45,000 bases of DNA, taken from positions 221,200-266,199 of the forward strand of contig KV908463.1 in the NCBI GenBank assembly GCA_002005505.1, in the 5' to 3' direction. This document shows, one piece after another, positions 12,018-32,543 of the stretch. The notes below the pieces were generated by a model. That model ran no database searches. It was not told the origin of the DNA and saw only the letters and a list, made by a program, of their open reading frames with translations. How positions within the stretch are numbered: the stretch's first letter is position 1; each line of letters begins with the position of its first letter. The position numbers and the translations under genes are program-made. This DNA comes from Botryococcus braunii. Its lineage: Eukaryota > Chlorophyta > Trebouxiophyceae.

Positions 12018-12022
12018 CGTCC
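12018..12022 (+). repeat. Target-site duplication CGTCC, right copy
   Basis: Matches 5330-5334 exactly. Confidence 0.93.
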
Positions 12023-12089
12023 CGCTACAAGGACATCTTGCAAAGGCAAGCGTTTGGATCACAGGTACTGCACACAGTACATGCAATAA

Positions 12090-12320
12090 AACTGTTGGAA
12101 TATTGTTATTCCTGGAACAAGGTGCTGCATGCACTTTAACTATCTCCTGTCTTGAGTGGAACACATACAAGTGAAACCATCACTGTCAATTGTGTTATTC
12201 GAAGGCTGCGTATGTGATCGTACAGGACACGAACAGTTGTCTTGATTTTGAAAGTGGGACACACAAATGCAAAATCAGTAAGGAAGGGTTGCTGCCGTTA
12301 CAAGCGCTACAAGGACACAT
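12090..12320 (+). repeat. Diverged interspersed repeat, copy 2
   Basis: Related to 4240-4545 (same orientation). Its right end, AGGAAGGG...GCTGCCGTTACAAGCGCTACAAGGACA (read 12283-12317 with a gap), also resembles the sequence that flanked the copia target: AGGAAGGGACACTGCCGTCC on the left side (5315-5334) joined to CGCTACAAGGACA on the right (12023 onward). It therefore behaves as an unoccupied relative of the insertion site. Confidence 0.55.
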
Positions 12321-13025
12321 AGTGAACTACTTGGGTACTAGTTGGGTCACAAGTTGAAGGCACGGCCGTGTCCAGTCTCCTCATCCGTATGTAATATATG
12401 GGGCAAAACATATGGACATTTTTGTACTTTGGGGGCGGGAGGGGGAGAAGGTAGTTTCCCCCCGAGAATACATGAAATCCCATGGGCTAGTACTTGGTAA
12501 TACAATAAATGTAACTCACCACGCCGTTCCATGTGTGCAGTACAATACATGTTACATTTTGTACCGTCCAATGGAATGATACCATACAGTCGGCTGGCGA
12601 CCGCTGGAAAGACACAGATTCGGCAGAAGCGCATCAGTGACTTGTTGGTTTTTGTGGCCCACCATGTCATGTTAAATTGAGACACTTAATCTGAGTAACT
12701 TAGCAGTGAAAATAACTTTGTAGTAAACTCAAGGTGAGACGTCCTTGACTATCAGCTGAGACAATCAGTACAGGGGTGTTAATGCACTGAAGATAAACAA
12801 AATATGGCTGTCATGAGTTTTCAGAGGTTAGTAGCTAAACATCATGGATTAACCATCAATAAAGTTGAGCATGATAAGCCATTATAGGACAAGGGACCAA
12901 ATAGATATATTTTGGACTCCTGACAAGGATAGAATTCAGGAAAAACGTTAGGTGTAGTGCCTGAACAGCGCGATTATCACGCGCTGATCTGAGTACTGAT
13001 AGGAGTAGGAAACGGAAAGAGAGGC
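12321..13025. other. Intergenic, no gene recognised
   Basis: Contains only short unsupported open frames and a 7-bp dyad (CAGCGCG/CGCGCTG, 12966-12986). Confidence 0.5.
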
Positions 13026-13476
13026 AGTCAATCCGATGTTTCAGGCTTATTCATGCCTCTACTGTTTGACTCGCCTGTCTATATATTCTCTCCTGCTTTC
13101 TTGAAATCTCACCGTGGGTGTTCATTGTCCTGAAAGCAGCTGTCTAACTTGGCAAGTTTCCGTTGCTCCTACGACTATGTATATTTCAGTCATGAATACT
13201 GATACGTATTGGTAACTGATAGATATATGTGCATTGTTTGCTGATTGAGGACCAATTGTTCACCATTGATCTGGTGTGTTGTACAACACACCAGATCATG
13301 TACATGTATTCAATTGGTCCAGTATTCTGTGAGTCTTCGTGGTCACTGTGTAAGGTGTGGATAAGGAGTTATTGAAAATGCAAGATACTAATCGTGAAAC
13401 GGGTAACTGCAGGACGATATACACATTCGTGTGTTGATTGTTATTCTCTAGTTGTTTCACCATTTGGATCTTGCAG
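13026..13476 (+). repeat. Imperfect direct repeat, copy 1, with palindrome
   Basis: Begins GTCAATCCGATGTTTCAGGC and ends TTTGGAT.TTGCAG. The same landmarks in the same order occur at 13517-13760 (GACTCGCCTGTCTAT, CACCGTGGGTGTTCATTGTCCT, GAGGACCAATTG, GGACGATATACACATTCGTGT). Copy 1 has about 200 extra bases, including a perfect 30-bp palindrome at 13268-13297 nested in a 10-bp inverted repeat (13249-13258 / 13311-13320). Confidence 0.9.
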
Positions 13477-13516
13477 GTAACGTTAGATAGGCGGCGCGTC
13501 TAGGTTAACGATGTAA

Positions 13517-13760
13517 AGTCAATCCGATGTTTCAGGCTTATTGATGCCTCTACTGTTTGACTCGCCTGTCTATTTATTCTCTTTTCATGAAAGTTCACCG
13601 TGGGTGTTCATTGTCCTAAAGCAGCTGTCTAACTTGATTGAGGACCAATTGTTCACCATTGATCTGGTGTGTTGTATTCAATTGGTCCACTACTTGGACG
13701 ATATACACATTCGTGTATTGATTATTATTCTCTAACTGTATCACCATTTGGATGTTGCAG
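13517..13760 (+). repeat. Imperfect direct repeat, copy 2 (shortened)
   Basis: A shorter relative of 13026-13476 starting 40 bp after it. The right arm of the palindrome and the stretch between CAATTGGTCCA and GGACGATATAC are missing. The unit is non-coding; a local tandem duplication followed by deletions, or two insertions of a hairpin-bearing element, are both possible. Confidence 0.9.
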
Positions 13761-13867
13761 ATCACATGACTACACAAGAGCCTTTGCGGATTGTTGTACC
13801 TTCTTTTCTGTTATTGTTGAAGTAACTTTTAATGTCTCAGAAATGGAGTTTGTAGCTTCGTAAGTGA

Positions 13868-13923
<56 letters not shown>

Positions 13924-13934
13924 GTGTGTGTGTG
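13868..13934 (+). repeat. (GT)n microsatellite
   Basis: About 33 GT units interrupted by GTATGTATG at 13914-13922, followed by a G7 run. Confidence 0.97.
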
Positions 13935-14148
13935 GGGGGGTGTAGTGGCCACGGGGTGTGTTTTTTGCATGTTGTTTTAGAAACAGTGTAAAGTGTGCAT
14001 GACCCGGCACATGCGAAGGGATACTATGCAAGTATTACAAACACGCCCCGCTTTGCTGACATTGGAGTTTTTTCAAAGCATTAACAAACATTTCCCTGCA
14101 GAGGGCAACAAAAGCATTCTTATGTCCAGCTGTTGCTTTATATATTAA

Positions 14149-14192
14149 GGGAACCCATGGGAACCCATGATGTTCTGGGCAGAACATCATGG
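14149..14192. repeat. Short tandem repeat and 12-bp hairpin
   Basis: GGGAACCCAT is repeated twice in tandem (14149-14168), overlapping a perfect 12-bp inverted repeat CCATGATGTTCT (14165-14176) / AGAACATCATGG (14181-14192) with a 4-base loop. Confidence 0.9.
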
Positions 14193-14199
14193 AATGGCT

Positions 14200-15132
14200 T
14201 GATTTAGGCATAAATGGTTTTCGCCTGGATTCTCGTAATTTCCCCCACTCTGGAGATTTCCTCTCCTAACCTCACTTTGCCTAAACTTCCGCCTTTCGCT
14301 TTCGCCTCGTCATTTCGCCAGCAGCAGAGGGAGTGGCAGGAAGGAAAAAGGAAGATGGGGCCGAGAGTCCTAAACGCCCATCCCAATACACCCGGCAGTG
14401 TGACTCCGTTGTTTTGACCTTTTTGCCCTTCCCCCGGTATTTAACGAAACTAATAATGAAAACCCTGAAAACTAAGGGAGATAATGTCACGTGCGGCCCA
14501 GACCTGCGTTTACGCCCCCTCCCTCCCCCCTCCCCAACAAATATATACCCTCTGTCTGGAGATTTAACAATCTCCCTCACACTCCCCCACAACATCCAGT
14601 TTAATGGAAGTTTTAAGGCTTAATGTTCGCAGTGCCGCACCTGTCGCTGAAGGTGCGGCACTGCGGGTGGGACCCTGGGGAGCAGATGGGGCCAGCACCA
14701 TACCCCACAAGGTCCCGTTTACATGCATGCAAGAAACTTGGTGTGTGAGGGAGTGGAAGGAAAAAGGGAGATGGGGGCGAGACCGGGGGGAAGTGGACTA
14801 TTGTAACTGTAAAAGGGTACTGCCTGACGGACCGTACATTGAACGGACTCAGTCCAAACTATTGTACTGCAGAACCGACCCTCCATCGAGAGTTCGGGAT
14901 CGTAGGCCGCGGCAGCGTGGGGTGGAGTCTACCCGGTGGACAGTACACTACCGTCACGATGTCACACTATTCCAAGAGGAAGTGCCACAGCTTGAAACCA
15001 TACCCTCAAGGATGCCTGACAAGCTTTTAAGTTGAGAGGATCAAGTGGTTGTATGTGTTCAGGATTCCATATTTGGGATAAACGGTCTAGGGATTTGTAA
15101 GCAGGTAAAAGTCCTGTTTGCCGCCTTTCACA
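14200..15132 (+). promoter_or_regulatory. Probable 5' flank/5' UTR of the ISWI gene
   Basis: No open frame here has family support. An AT-rich TATA-like stretch (ACAAATATATACCC, 14537-14550) lies about 590 bp before the ATG at 15133 and is a possible core promoter, but the transcription start is unknown. A 15-bp perfect hairpin lies at 14628-14665. Two related purine-rich patches (GGGAGTGG.AGGAA, 14329 and 14749) suggest a short local duplication. Confidence 0.35.
14628..14665. repeat. Perfect 15-bp inverted repeat, 8-base loop
   Basis: CGCAGTGCCGCACCT (14628-14642) and its exact reverse complement (14651-14665) flank GTCGCTGA. The stem has 10 or more G-C pairs and would be very stable as RNA or as a cruciform. 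No following T-run is present, and the context is eukaryotic, so it is not a bacterial terminator. Confidence 0.93.
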
Positions 15133-25036
<9,904 letters not shown>

Positions 25037-28000
25037 GCTCGCTTGGTGTCAGGTCTGGTGGTGTGTGGTTTCTTGACAAGGTTTTTGCACACACTCTTAT
25101 GCCACAAATAGCATCTTCCCCTTCTTTTTCCGGCTCCCTCTTTCTTGAGGATTTTTTGCTGCTTAGACAGTAAGAGCAGGTGAATTTACCAGCAGGAGTT
25201 GCTGCTTTTAGTCGCGACGGTATGTCTTCTGGAAAGGCACACAACCGTCAGCCCATCTGTGTAGTGTCTTCGTATCAGCAGGCTGTGCAGTGGGGCTTGT
25301 TGTCAAAGCAGGGTTTGCCACATGAGATTGTTTTATTTGGCCACGCTATTATTGTTACCATGTGGCTCTCATCTTTGCACGTTGAATTCTCCTTGGTGCT
25401 GGACTTAAGGTGTATAGTGGTGTCCCGCTTGTTTACTTTGTTCCCTTTCCGCTCAAGGTCATGGTAAGCATCTTGTCGCATTGAAGGGAGGGGCTTTGAG
25501 GCAGTGTGTCTAACTGTATCTGTTATTGTCTTATTCAGAAATTTCATGCTTGATCACTCAGTGGAGCAAACACCCCATGCCACTCATGTCGGCATGATAC
25601 AATTTAGGGGTCTTTTCCCTGCAACTCAGATGAAGTGGCTTTCAGCGGCATATCCTGGTTGTGAGCATTGCTACTTGTAAGGGTAAGAGTAATCGACCTT
25701 TACCTCGGACTGGCATGGCTTACACATTTTTATCAGAATTGAAGTGGATTATGACGAACATGGATATTTGGCGTGAACCCATCATTTTGCTATTAATGAT
25801 GCTAGTACAAAGGACATTTGGTAGAGCATTGCTTGCAATGACAGCAGGGAAAATGGATCAATCTGTTGCGGGCGTCAAGCACTTAAAATTGAAAGTCTTT
25901 GAAACTGGAGTTCTCCGTGTTGACTTCCAGCAATGATGTGACGGGAGAGCATCATTTCTTCGTTATACATTCCTAGCCATCAGAAGACCACTATGGCTTG
26001 TTGTCAGGATGAAGGGTGAAGCCTCCGCTTGAGATATGAAAGGGATTGTCAGGATGTAGGATCAGTAGGATTTGTTGTCTTCCCCTTGGCATCAAGCTGG
26101 GAACTCTAGACATGCCTTCAATGGACCAGTCATGAGCATGAACATGAATGTGTTATGGCACATGGCTCATTGGCTTCTGGCCCTTTGGATCTTGGAGGTA
26201 TTGAAGAGGATTCCACATCGAGAGGAAGAGGTTTCACATAACGATAAGGAATGTGATGGGGGCAGGTTCAGTCGTCGTAGGAATTCTCAACTCACTTGAG
26301 TATACTTATCATTTTCCACACGTGTACCTCCGCCTGGTAGAGGAAATTTGAGTTTACTTATCCATTTTATGCCTTGGGGGCATAAGATTTGGCTCATACG
26401 CTCGGGGCTCCGTGGGCCCTCACAGCCTAGGCGCAGTGGCTGCTGCATCAAGGAACAGCAATCTGCTTCCAGGAACCACCTTCAGAGTGGGGCTCGCTAA
26501 AGCCTGGTGTAGTTCATAACGGTACCTGTGAAATGTTCTGTCCCTAGCTCTAAAAGTTTGGAAGATCAGGAGATGGAGACTTCCAAAGTTCCCCCTTCTG
26601 TCTCTCCCCCCCCCCCTCTCCCCTCTCCCCCCACCTCCCTCTCTCCCCTCCCCCCCTTCTCTCCCCCCCCCCCTTTTCCCTCCCACCCTCTTCCCCACTC
26701 CCGGATCGTGCCCTCTTCGCGGAGAAGAGATAGAGAAAGATTGCACGCGCGTGTGTCAGGGTTTTCTTCTTTTTTTTTGGGGGGGGGGGGGGGTGCTTCG
26801 TTGGCTGACTCGGGCGAGTAGTGCATTGTAAGTTACTATTGCTGTCTACAGTCCGGTTCTCGTCACTATATTATATATTGCGCTGTTATATCAGCAGTGC
26901 TACTACCAAAAACATAGAAGATACATGCCTGAAAGATCCGCTGTGATTTTCATCGCTGACATTCCATAAATGAAGCCGGCGCCTGTTTGCTGTCTTCATT
27001 TCCAAAACATATATCTTGTATCATCGTGCCCAACTCCAGTTCAGTTTTCAGACCCTCGTTTATAGGCTGTGGCATGCATAATACATGGTTTACAGACCAC
27101 ATCTACTTTACTTCTTTTAACATGAAACGTGGACGCCCAATACTGGTGCCTTCAATGCCGTACCGACTGAGATGGTGCTGATTGCACTGTTTGAGTCAGA
27201 TCATCACTAACCACTCGCTACAACTGTTTGGACTCCTCAAGGAGGGAATGAGGGTTCTAAAATGTTCTTAATTCTGACCCACGTTTTAATATCACAGGCC
27301 ACTCAACATGTGCGGCATTGCAAGTAGCTGCGGCTTAATGTCAAACGACCTTTCTGGTAATCTGGCACAACAAAATAAAACATGCTTTCGCTGTTGTAGC
27401 TTTGCAATACTTTCAGAAAAGTAATTCCGTTCTCTCCTACTTATTTACAAAGAAACATCTCCTCCTTATTAGTATAGTAAAGGTTTTCTACTGGTCTTTC
27501 AGATATTTATTGTCCTTGCGATATGATCTCCCTCTGTCTTCAAAGTTACCCCTCCCTCGATGCCTTGATCTCCAGACACGACCTTTATCCTTCACCCTCG
27601 TACATTTCTTGTAATATAATCTAGCATACAGGGGTCAGCACAGGGCACCTCCGTATGCATGAAAAGTGATATCCACCCCAATGTCTCTATAAGATATGGT
27701 TTCTTATCTACTTAGGGCTCGACAGTTTTAGCTTAAATCATGAACTAGCCTTGCATGAATTTTTGTTGCCCACCGAGGAAGCCCAGCCCTTTGGCTTCGG
27801 TAGTGGCTGAGTCAGCAGTGCTTTGCCAACTTCGCCTATCAAGATACAGTGCCTCACTGGCAGGTGATCTCGTCTCCCAACCAGTGGTCTACTCTGTTCC
27901 TTATGATTGCTTATCCCACTCAATACCTCCTAGGCCCAGGAGGGCTGTGGTATCACATGCCCTCAAGCATCAAGAACTCCTTTGAGCAGCGCTGGGTAAA

Positions 28001-28195
28001 GGAACACCTAGGGTGGCCCCTTCCCCGAACCCCCCCCCCCCCTCTTTCTTCCTCCTCATCCCCTCCCTCCCTCCCCCTCCTCTCTCTCGCTCACCCGCAC
28101 ACGCACGCGCAGCCATGGACTTCATACGGTTCAAGCCATATCACTAAGTCGTCCAAGAATGTCGCTTATATCCACTTGGTGAAGAAAGATTTTGT
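25037..28195. other. Convergent intergenic region between ISWI (+) and IspD (-)
   Basis: The first few hundred bases are presumably the ISWI 3' UTR and the last part the IspD 3' UTR. No gene is supported; open frames lack homology and splice support. Simple sequence: C-rich with CT (26590-26700), T9G15 (26770-26793), C-rich with CT (28025-28088). No tRNA or rRNA was recognised. Confidence 0.55.
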
Positions 28196-28304
28196 GCCCT
28201 TCCTTTTAAGCAATAACCCTAGGAAGTTTCTGGCAGCTGCAGCCGTTGCTGCCTTCCTTTTTAGCAATAGCCCTAGGAAGTTTCAGGCAGCTGCAGCCGT
28301 TGCT
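28196..28304 (-). repeat. 54-bp tandem duplication spanning the IspD stop codon
   Basis: Two adjacent copies with a 54-bp period (for example AGGAAGTTTC at 28221 and 28275; GGCAGCTGCAGCCGTTGCTG at 28232 and 28286). The right copy encodes the last codons and TGA of IspD on the minus strand; the left copy lies in its 3' UTR. Few differences separate the copies, so the duplication is fairly recent. Confidence 0.92.
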
Positions 28305-28696
28305 GCAACAGCAGGTTTGGACTCTGAAAGGAACCGCTCCGCAACAGACATGTCGTCTGGCGTGGTTACCTGCGCAGCCAAACATATGTCACAACAATCT
28401 CATTGCCGCTTCAGGTAATATGGACCTTGAGTGATGAATCCCGAATCCAATTAATTTTGACATATGCATTCTCTCCCAGCCCATGCGCCCTAAAGGACCT
28501 GTTTGCCCGCACAACAAAATCTGTGCAAAAATTCGTGCAAAATCTGGTTGGGTGGTCAGCCTGGATTTAATTGAACTCACCCCGGGGGGGGGGGGGGGGG
28601 ATGACCTGGAAAAAACAATAGTAGTGACAAACTTGGGGCGTCGGTCCAACCTAAGACGTTCTTTCTGCGAATGGGGCGCGCGCGGGTGCACGCGCG

Positions 28697-28777
<81 letters not shown>

Positions 28778-31700
28778 GCGCGCAGCATGCGCGCACGAGC
28801 GAAAAAGCGTGAGAGAAGGGAGTGGGGGAGTTCCACTCTAGAAAAAAATGTACTGCCACAGAAGAAAGACAACACAATACTCTACCGTAGCGTCCTGCAG
28901 CATTTCGATGTGCCACTCCATTGTTAAAATTTCTCTCGCTATCACGCAAGATTGAAAAGGCAGCATGGCCTTAAAGAGCTTCCTTCTCCTATGTGACTGT
29001 CACTGACAACCTCACCTGCCCCACCTATTTTGTCTTTTGTAGCAACATCACCCACCACGTTATCTCACACCCACAACGTTGAAATATCAAGTGCGAACTA
29101 GCTAGTCGCAGCTTGGCAACAGGATTGTCGGCTGCGGATGGTTGTCCCTATAAGTGAGCAAGAGGCAGTGGATTGGCCCGATCCTACCAAACCCTCCCAT
29201 TACCACCTATAAACCATAATTTCCCCAGGGAACCAGGCTTGTCGCTGAAAAACATAGGGTAGGGCAGCACAGGGAGATTGCAAGTGTGTAATCACTAGCA
29301 AAGTGATGCAAACTAGCCAGCCTGGAGTGGCCCTGACCCTTTGGCACTGTAGATAAGCTACCTTTAAGACTCTGCAGCACCTTTGTCTCTGCAAACACCA
29401 GGCAAGTATTACTGCACTTGCTCCCCTAATGAGGTCATGCACCGAACAACTCCTGCACTGAACAACTACTGCTACATGGTATTATCCATGGGCAGAGGAC
29501 AACACTTGAACACTCCTTACCCGGCATCGTATCAGTTCTCGCAGGACCAGCAAGGAGAACTGTTGTGCAACTCAAGTGCCTACCTTGATGTTTGTGTAGG
29601 ACCCAGACGTCACAACAACGGGGAGACCAAGAGCTTCAATGATGGACACATCATCTGTGACCTCTAGGTTCTCCTTTTTTACGAGATCAAACCCTTGGCT
29701 CAGAAGGGGTGGCCGGATAACCTGTCCAGCCCCCAAGCTGTCACATAAAGACCGGCTGATATGTGATGGGTAATCGACGAATCCGACTGTTGTTGAGGAA
29801 CGGAAATGACAATACATGGCAGTGGCTTTACAAGAACAGTAAGTGCGGCACTCATCAGCAGCTACCAGCACCAAACATCAGTACCCCTGCCAAGTATCAA
29901 ACGGACACATGAGTCTGTCAGAAGCCAGCCCCTCGAAAAGCAACCTACCTCAAGGACCTCCCCAGCAAGAGCTTCAGAGAATCCACGCAAAACTTTCGGC
30001 AACAACAATTGAGCTAGTGGTATCAAACAGTACCGAGTCATTAAGAGATTGCAATGGGTCTGTAACACATGCATGACTTCAGGGACACTCCCATAAGAGC
30101 AACTTCGACCGAGTCCACACCATTTGGGGGAGCAGTGGCACGCATTGCACTTCAGGTTGTGAACCAGAAAGGGTCCAAATGTGGCCAGCCAGAACAATCC
30201 CCAAACCTCAACTCATAAGGCTAGAGGTGAAAAGAGCAAGGCTCGTGAATCTCGCCACATTCGAGCTACCAGGGATGCCACAGCAAAATTGGCGTCCAGG
30301 TGAAGAGGGTGGCTTTAACGGGGTAAAATGAAATGCTGAAGCAGGTTGCACCGCCTTGCTAATCACACGCAGTGTGTATTCGCAGCTCTACAATGACAAG
30401 CCTATTAGCACTTAATGCCCGACAGGGCAACACCGCAAAATCTGGCCCAACAGGCTTGAATTGAACCCTCCAAAACTGACGAACCCCAAGAAATGCTGCC
30501 TGCCAATGTATGCCATGCGCTTCACGTTTCATCTGAGGCAGGCTGCCTGCCGATGCTGGGTCAATGGACATATCCTGGCGGTTCTCAAAGGAGGAGCACC
30601 AAACATACCAGATAGAGAAGTAAGAGGGCGCGCTTAGAGCAGAAGAGGCCCAACCTGCGGCGTCTGGACCTCCCAGAGGCTGGAGCGCTGCAGGGTTTTC
30701 ACGACTCGGCCATCCTTGCCCACCTCCTTGATGGTGGGCTTGACAGGAACACCCAGCACTGCGGCTCCCACTTGCAAAGCGTCCATGAAGCAGGCCCTCA
30801 CATCACTTGCCAGCACCAGCGGCCTGGCTGAGTCGTGGATAGCCACCAGCTCTGCACCAGCATCCATTTCCTGTGCAGCCCCCACCCTTTCCCCTCACAT
30901 CCCGCCACTCCCGCGCCCTATCCTGGAAAGCACCCTGCATCTTTCAGGTGGGATATGGCCTCCACGTCTGTGATCCTCCTTTTAACAAACTTCACCACGG
31001 TCAAGAAGGTCCACATTGTAGCCAGATGGTGGGCTAAGCTGGAACTCATCAAACACCACACCTCCTATCAAGGTAGAACAGCTTCATTGCAGCCAGGCCA
31101 TACACTACACATCTTAACAGTATGGAGTTTTGACCCAGAAAAACACACCGTGGCTTTACAGTTTGAGTATCAATAAGCTCCCTTCTTGAGCAGGTTTGTA
31201 CCATGCACATCCAACATGAACAGTGCAGATTAAGACAAACAGTGCTGTATGAATCACAATGAGAAGTAAACCAAACTTAACTGTCAAATGTACATCGGAG
31301 AGGCAACTTCCCAGTGCCATTCCATGAAGTTTAAGGCAAACTTACACCTTCGCATTGACCTCAATGGGAGCTATTGTAAGCTCTTGTTATCCACCAAATA
31401 CCTAAGTAGGGGCGGGAGAGGTACCTGAAAACCATTGAAAACACTGTCTTGGCGCTCTGCCCCAGGGAGGGCCCAGCTGATCTTCGGAACGCGTCTCAGC
31501 CCCTTGCAAGCCGCTTCAAACAGTGGCCTACAGCCCCCTCGCTGCCACATCAAGGATGCTTACCAACTGTGGGAACACATTATATGACAGAAACACTATT
31601 GAAAGCAATGCTCCCAGTCATCCCGTCATAAATACAACTTGTAATTTCCAGTCTATGTTCCACCGGCCAGGCCAACGCAATTAGGGCAGTCTCCAGATCG

Positions 31701-32543
31701 AAACTGGTGGTAGGTGGAGTGGTGTCCTACCTCCAATCAGCACCAGCATTGTTTTGATGTCTTTGCCCAAAATTATCCCATAACAGGAAATAGGCATCCC
31801 ATACATACAAGAGTGTCAGAAAAGCAAACACATGGTTTTGAGACTCCCCACCCCCTCTCCTTTGATTTTCACCGCCGCCCATTCAGGCAGTGGTGTGTAT
31901 GGAAAACAGGCCATGCATGTGTGTCTGCAGATACAGTGTGGGGCCTCCCTTGAACAGGTATCAAGGAAGCTCGGCAATGAAGCTCACCGATAGCTGGGGT
32001 CACACACAATGACGATCTGACCCACTTCTGGCATCTCAGCAAAGGTTGCCAGGCTGTACGTAGCTATTGGCTTCCCCAGCAGCTCCAAATACTGCTTGGG
32101 TATCGGAGCCTGTGCCCCACCTCCGCAAATATAAATCTAGGGGTGATTGAACAAGTTAAAATCTTGAGATTCACATGTTTGCTGCCTTGATTGCCCACCT
32201 GAGGCTTATAAGCATGACCCTTGGTTCTCTTTGTTCCCTGGAGTGTATGTTACAGCACTGAAATATTCACTCCAGTAGATAGACAGGCTAGAGGGTTTAC
32301 AGCCAGAGTGGAAAGAAGCCCCCCTTATGAACAGAAGCTCCTATGGCAGTGTGAGCCTTAACTTCATAGACGAAAAGGGGAGGGGTGTGAACAACGTTTA
32401 AGGCAACCGAATCGGACTGGAGTAGATTCACCACCACAGCATGTGCCTGCTAAGAGAGCAAGGTGGCACACCCCCATCCGCTTGCCAACTCCTCCAGCCA
32501 GCAGCACCACAGTGACGCTCCCATCCCGCACCTTCACCTCGCC
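28283..32543 (-). CDS. ispD: 2-C-methyl-D-erythritol 4-phosphate cytidylyltransferase (IspD), 5' end unresolved
   Basis: Couples MEP to CTP, giving CDP-ME and pyrophosphate, third step of the plastid MEP isoprenoid pathway. Exons on the minus strand: 32543-32472, 32109-31988, 31527-31425, 30870-30655, 29721-29584 and 28369-28283 (TGA at 28285-28283), all GT-AG and in phase, 245 residues. This covers the whole catalytic domain; E. coli IspD has 236. Visible: nucleotide-binding loop [11 protein letters not shown] then [39 protein letters not shown] with the active-site Asp; [20 protein letters not shown]; and [14 protein letters not shown], interrupted by the last intron, which is 1.2 kb. Exon 1 here begins in phase at GEVKVRDG, so a 5' exon with start codon and transit peptide must lie to the right. 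One candidate is an ATG at 33079 (Arg/Ser/Ala-rich, 43 codons), but its phase does not join cleanly. Single copy in the window. Confidence 0.94.
28690..28784. repeat. (CG)n-(CA)n-(CG)n block in the last IspD intron
   Basis: About eight CG units, 29 CA units (28705-28762) and 11 CG units. Strictly alternating purine-pyrimidine for about 95 bp, a strong candidate for Z-DNA. Located between exons ending at 28369 and 29584. A G17 run lies nearby at 28584-28600. Confidence 0.96.

Noticed and set aside
13026..13760. CRISPR-like array
   Set aside because: Only two long, unequal copies with no regular spacers.
14628..14665. Bacterial-type terminator
   Set aside because: No T-run follows and the genome is eukaryotic with spliceosomal introns.
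14604..15035. 143-codon frame before the ISWI start
   Set aside because: Contains the GC-rich hairpin, no recognisable domain; more likely 5' flank or UTR.
27849..28418. 189-codon plus-strand frame
   Set aside because: Overlaps antisense to the last IspD exon and the 54-bp duplication; no homology, and includes a CT-rich tract.
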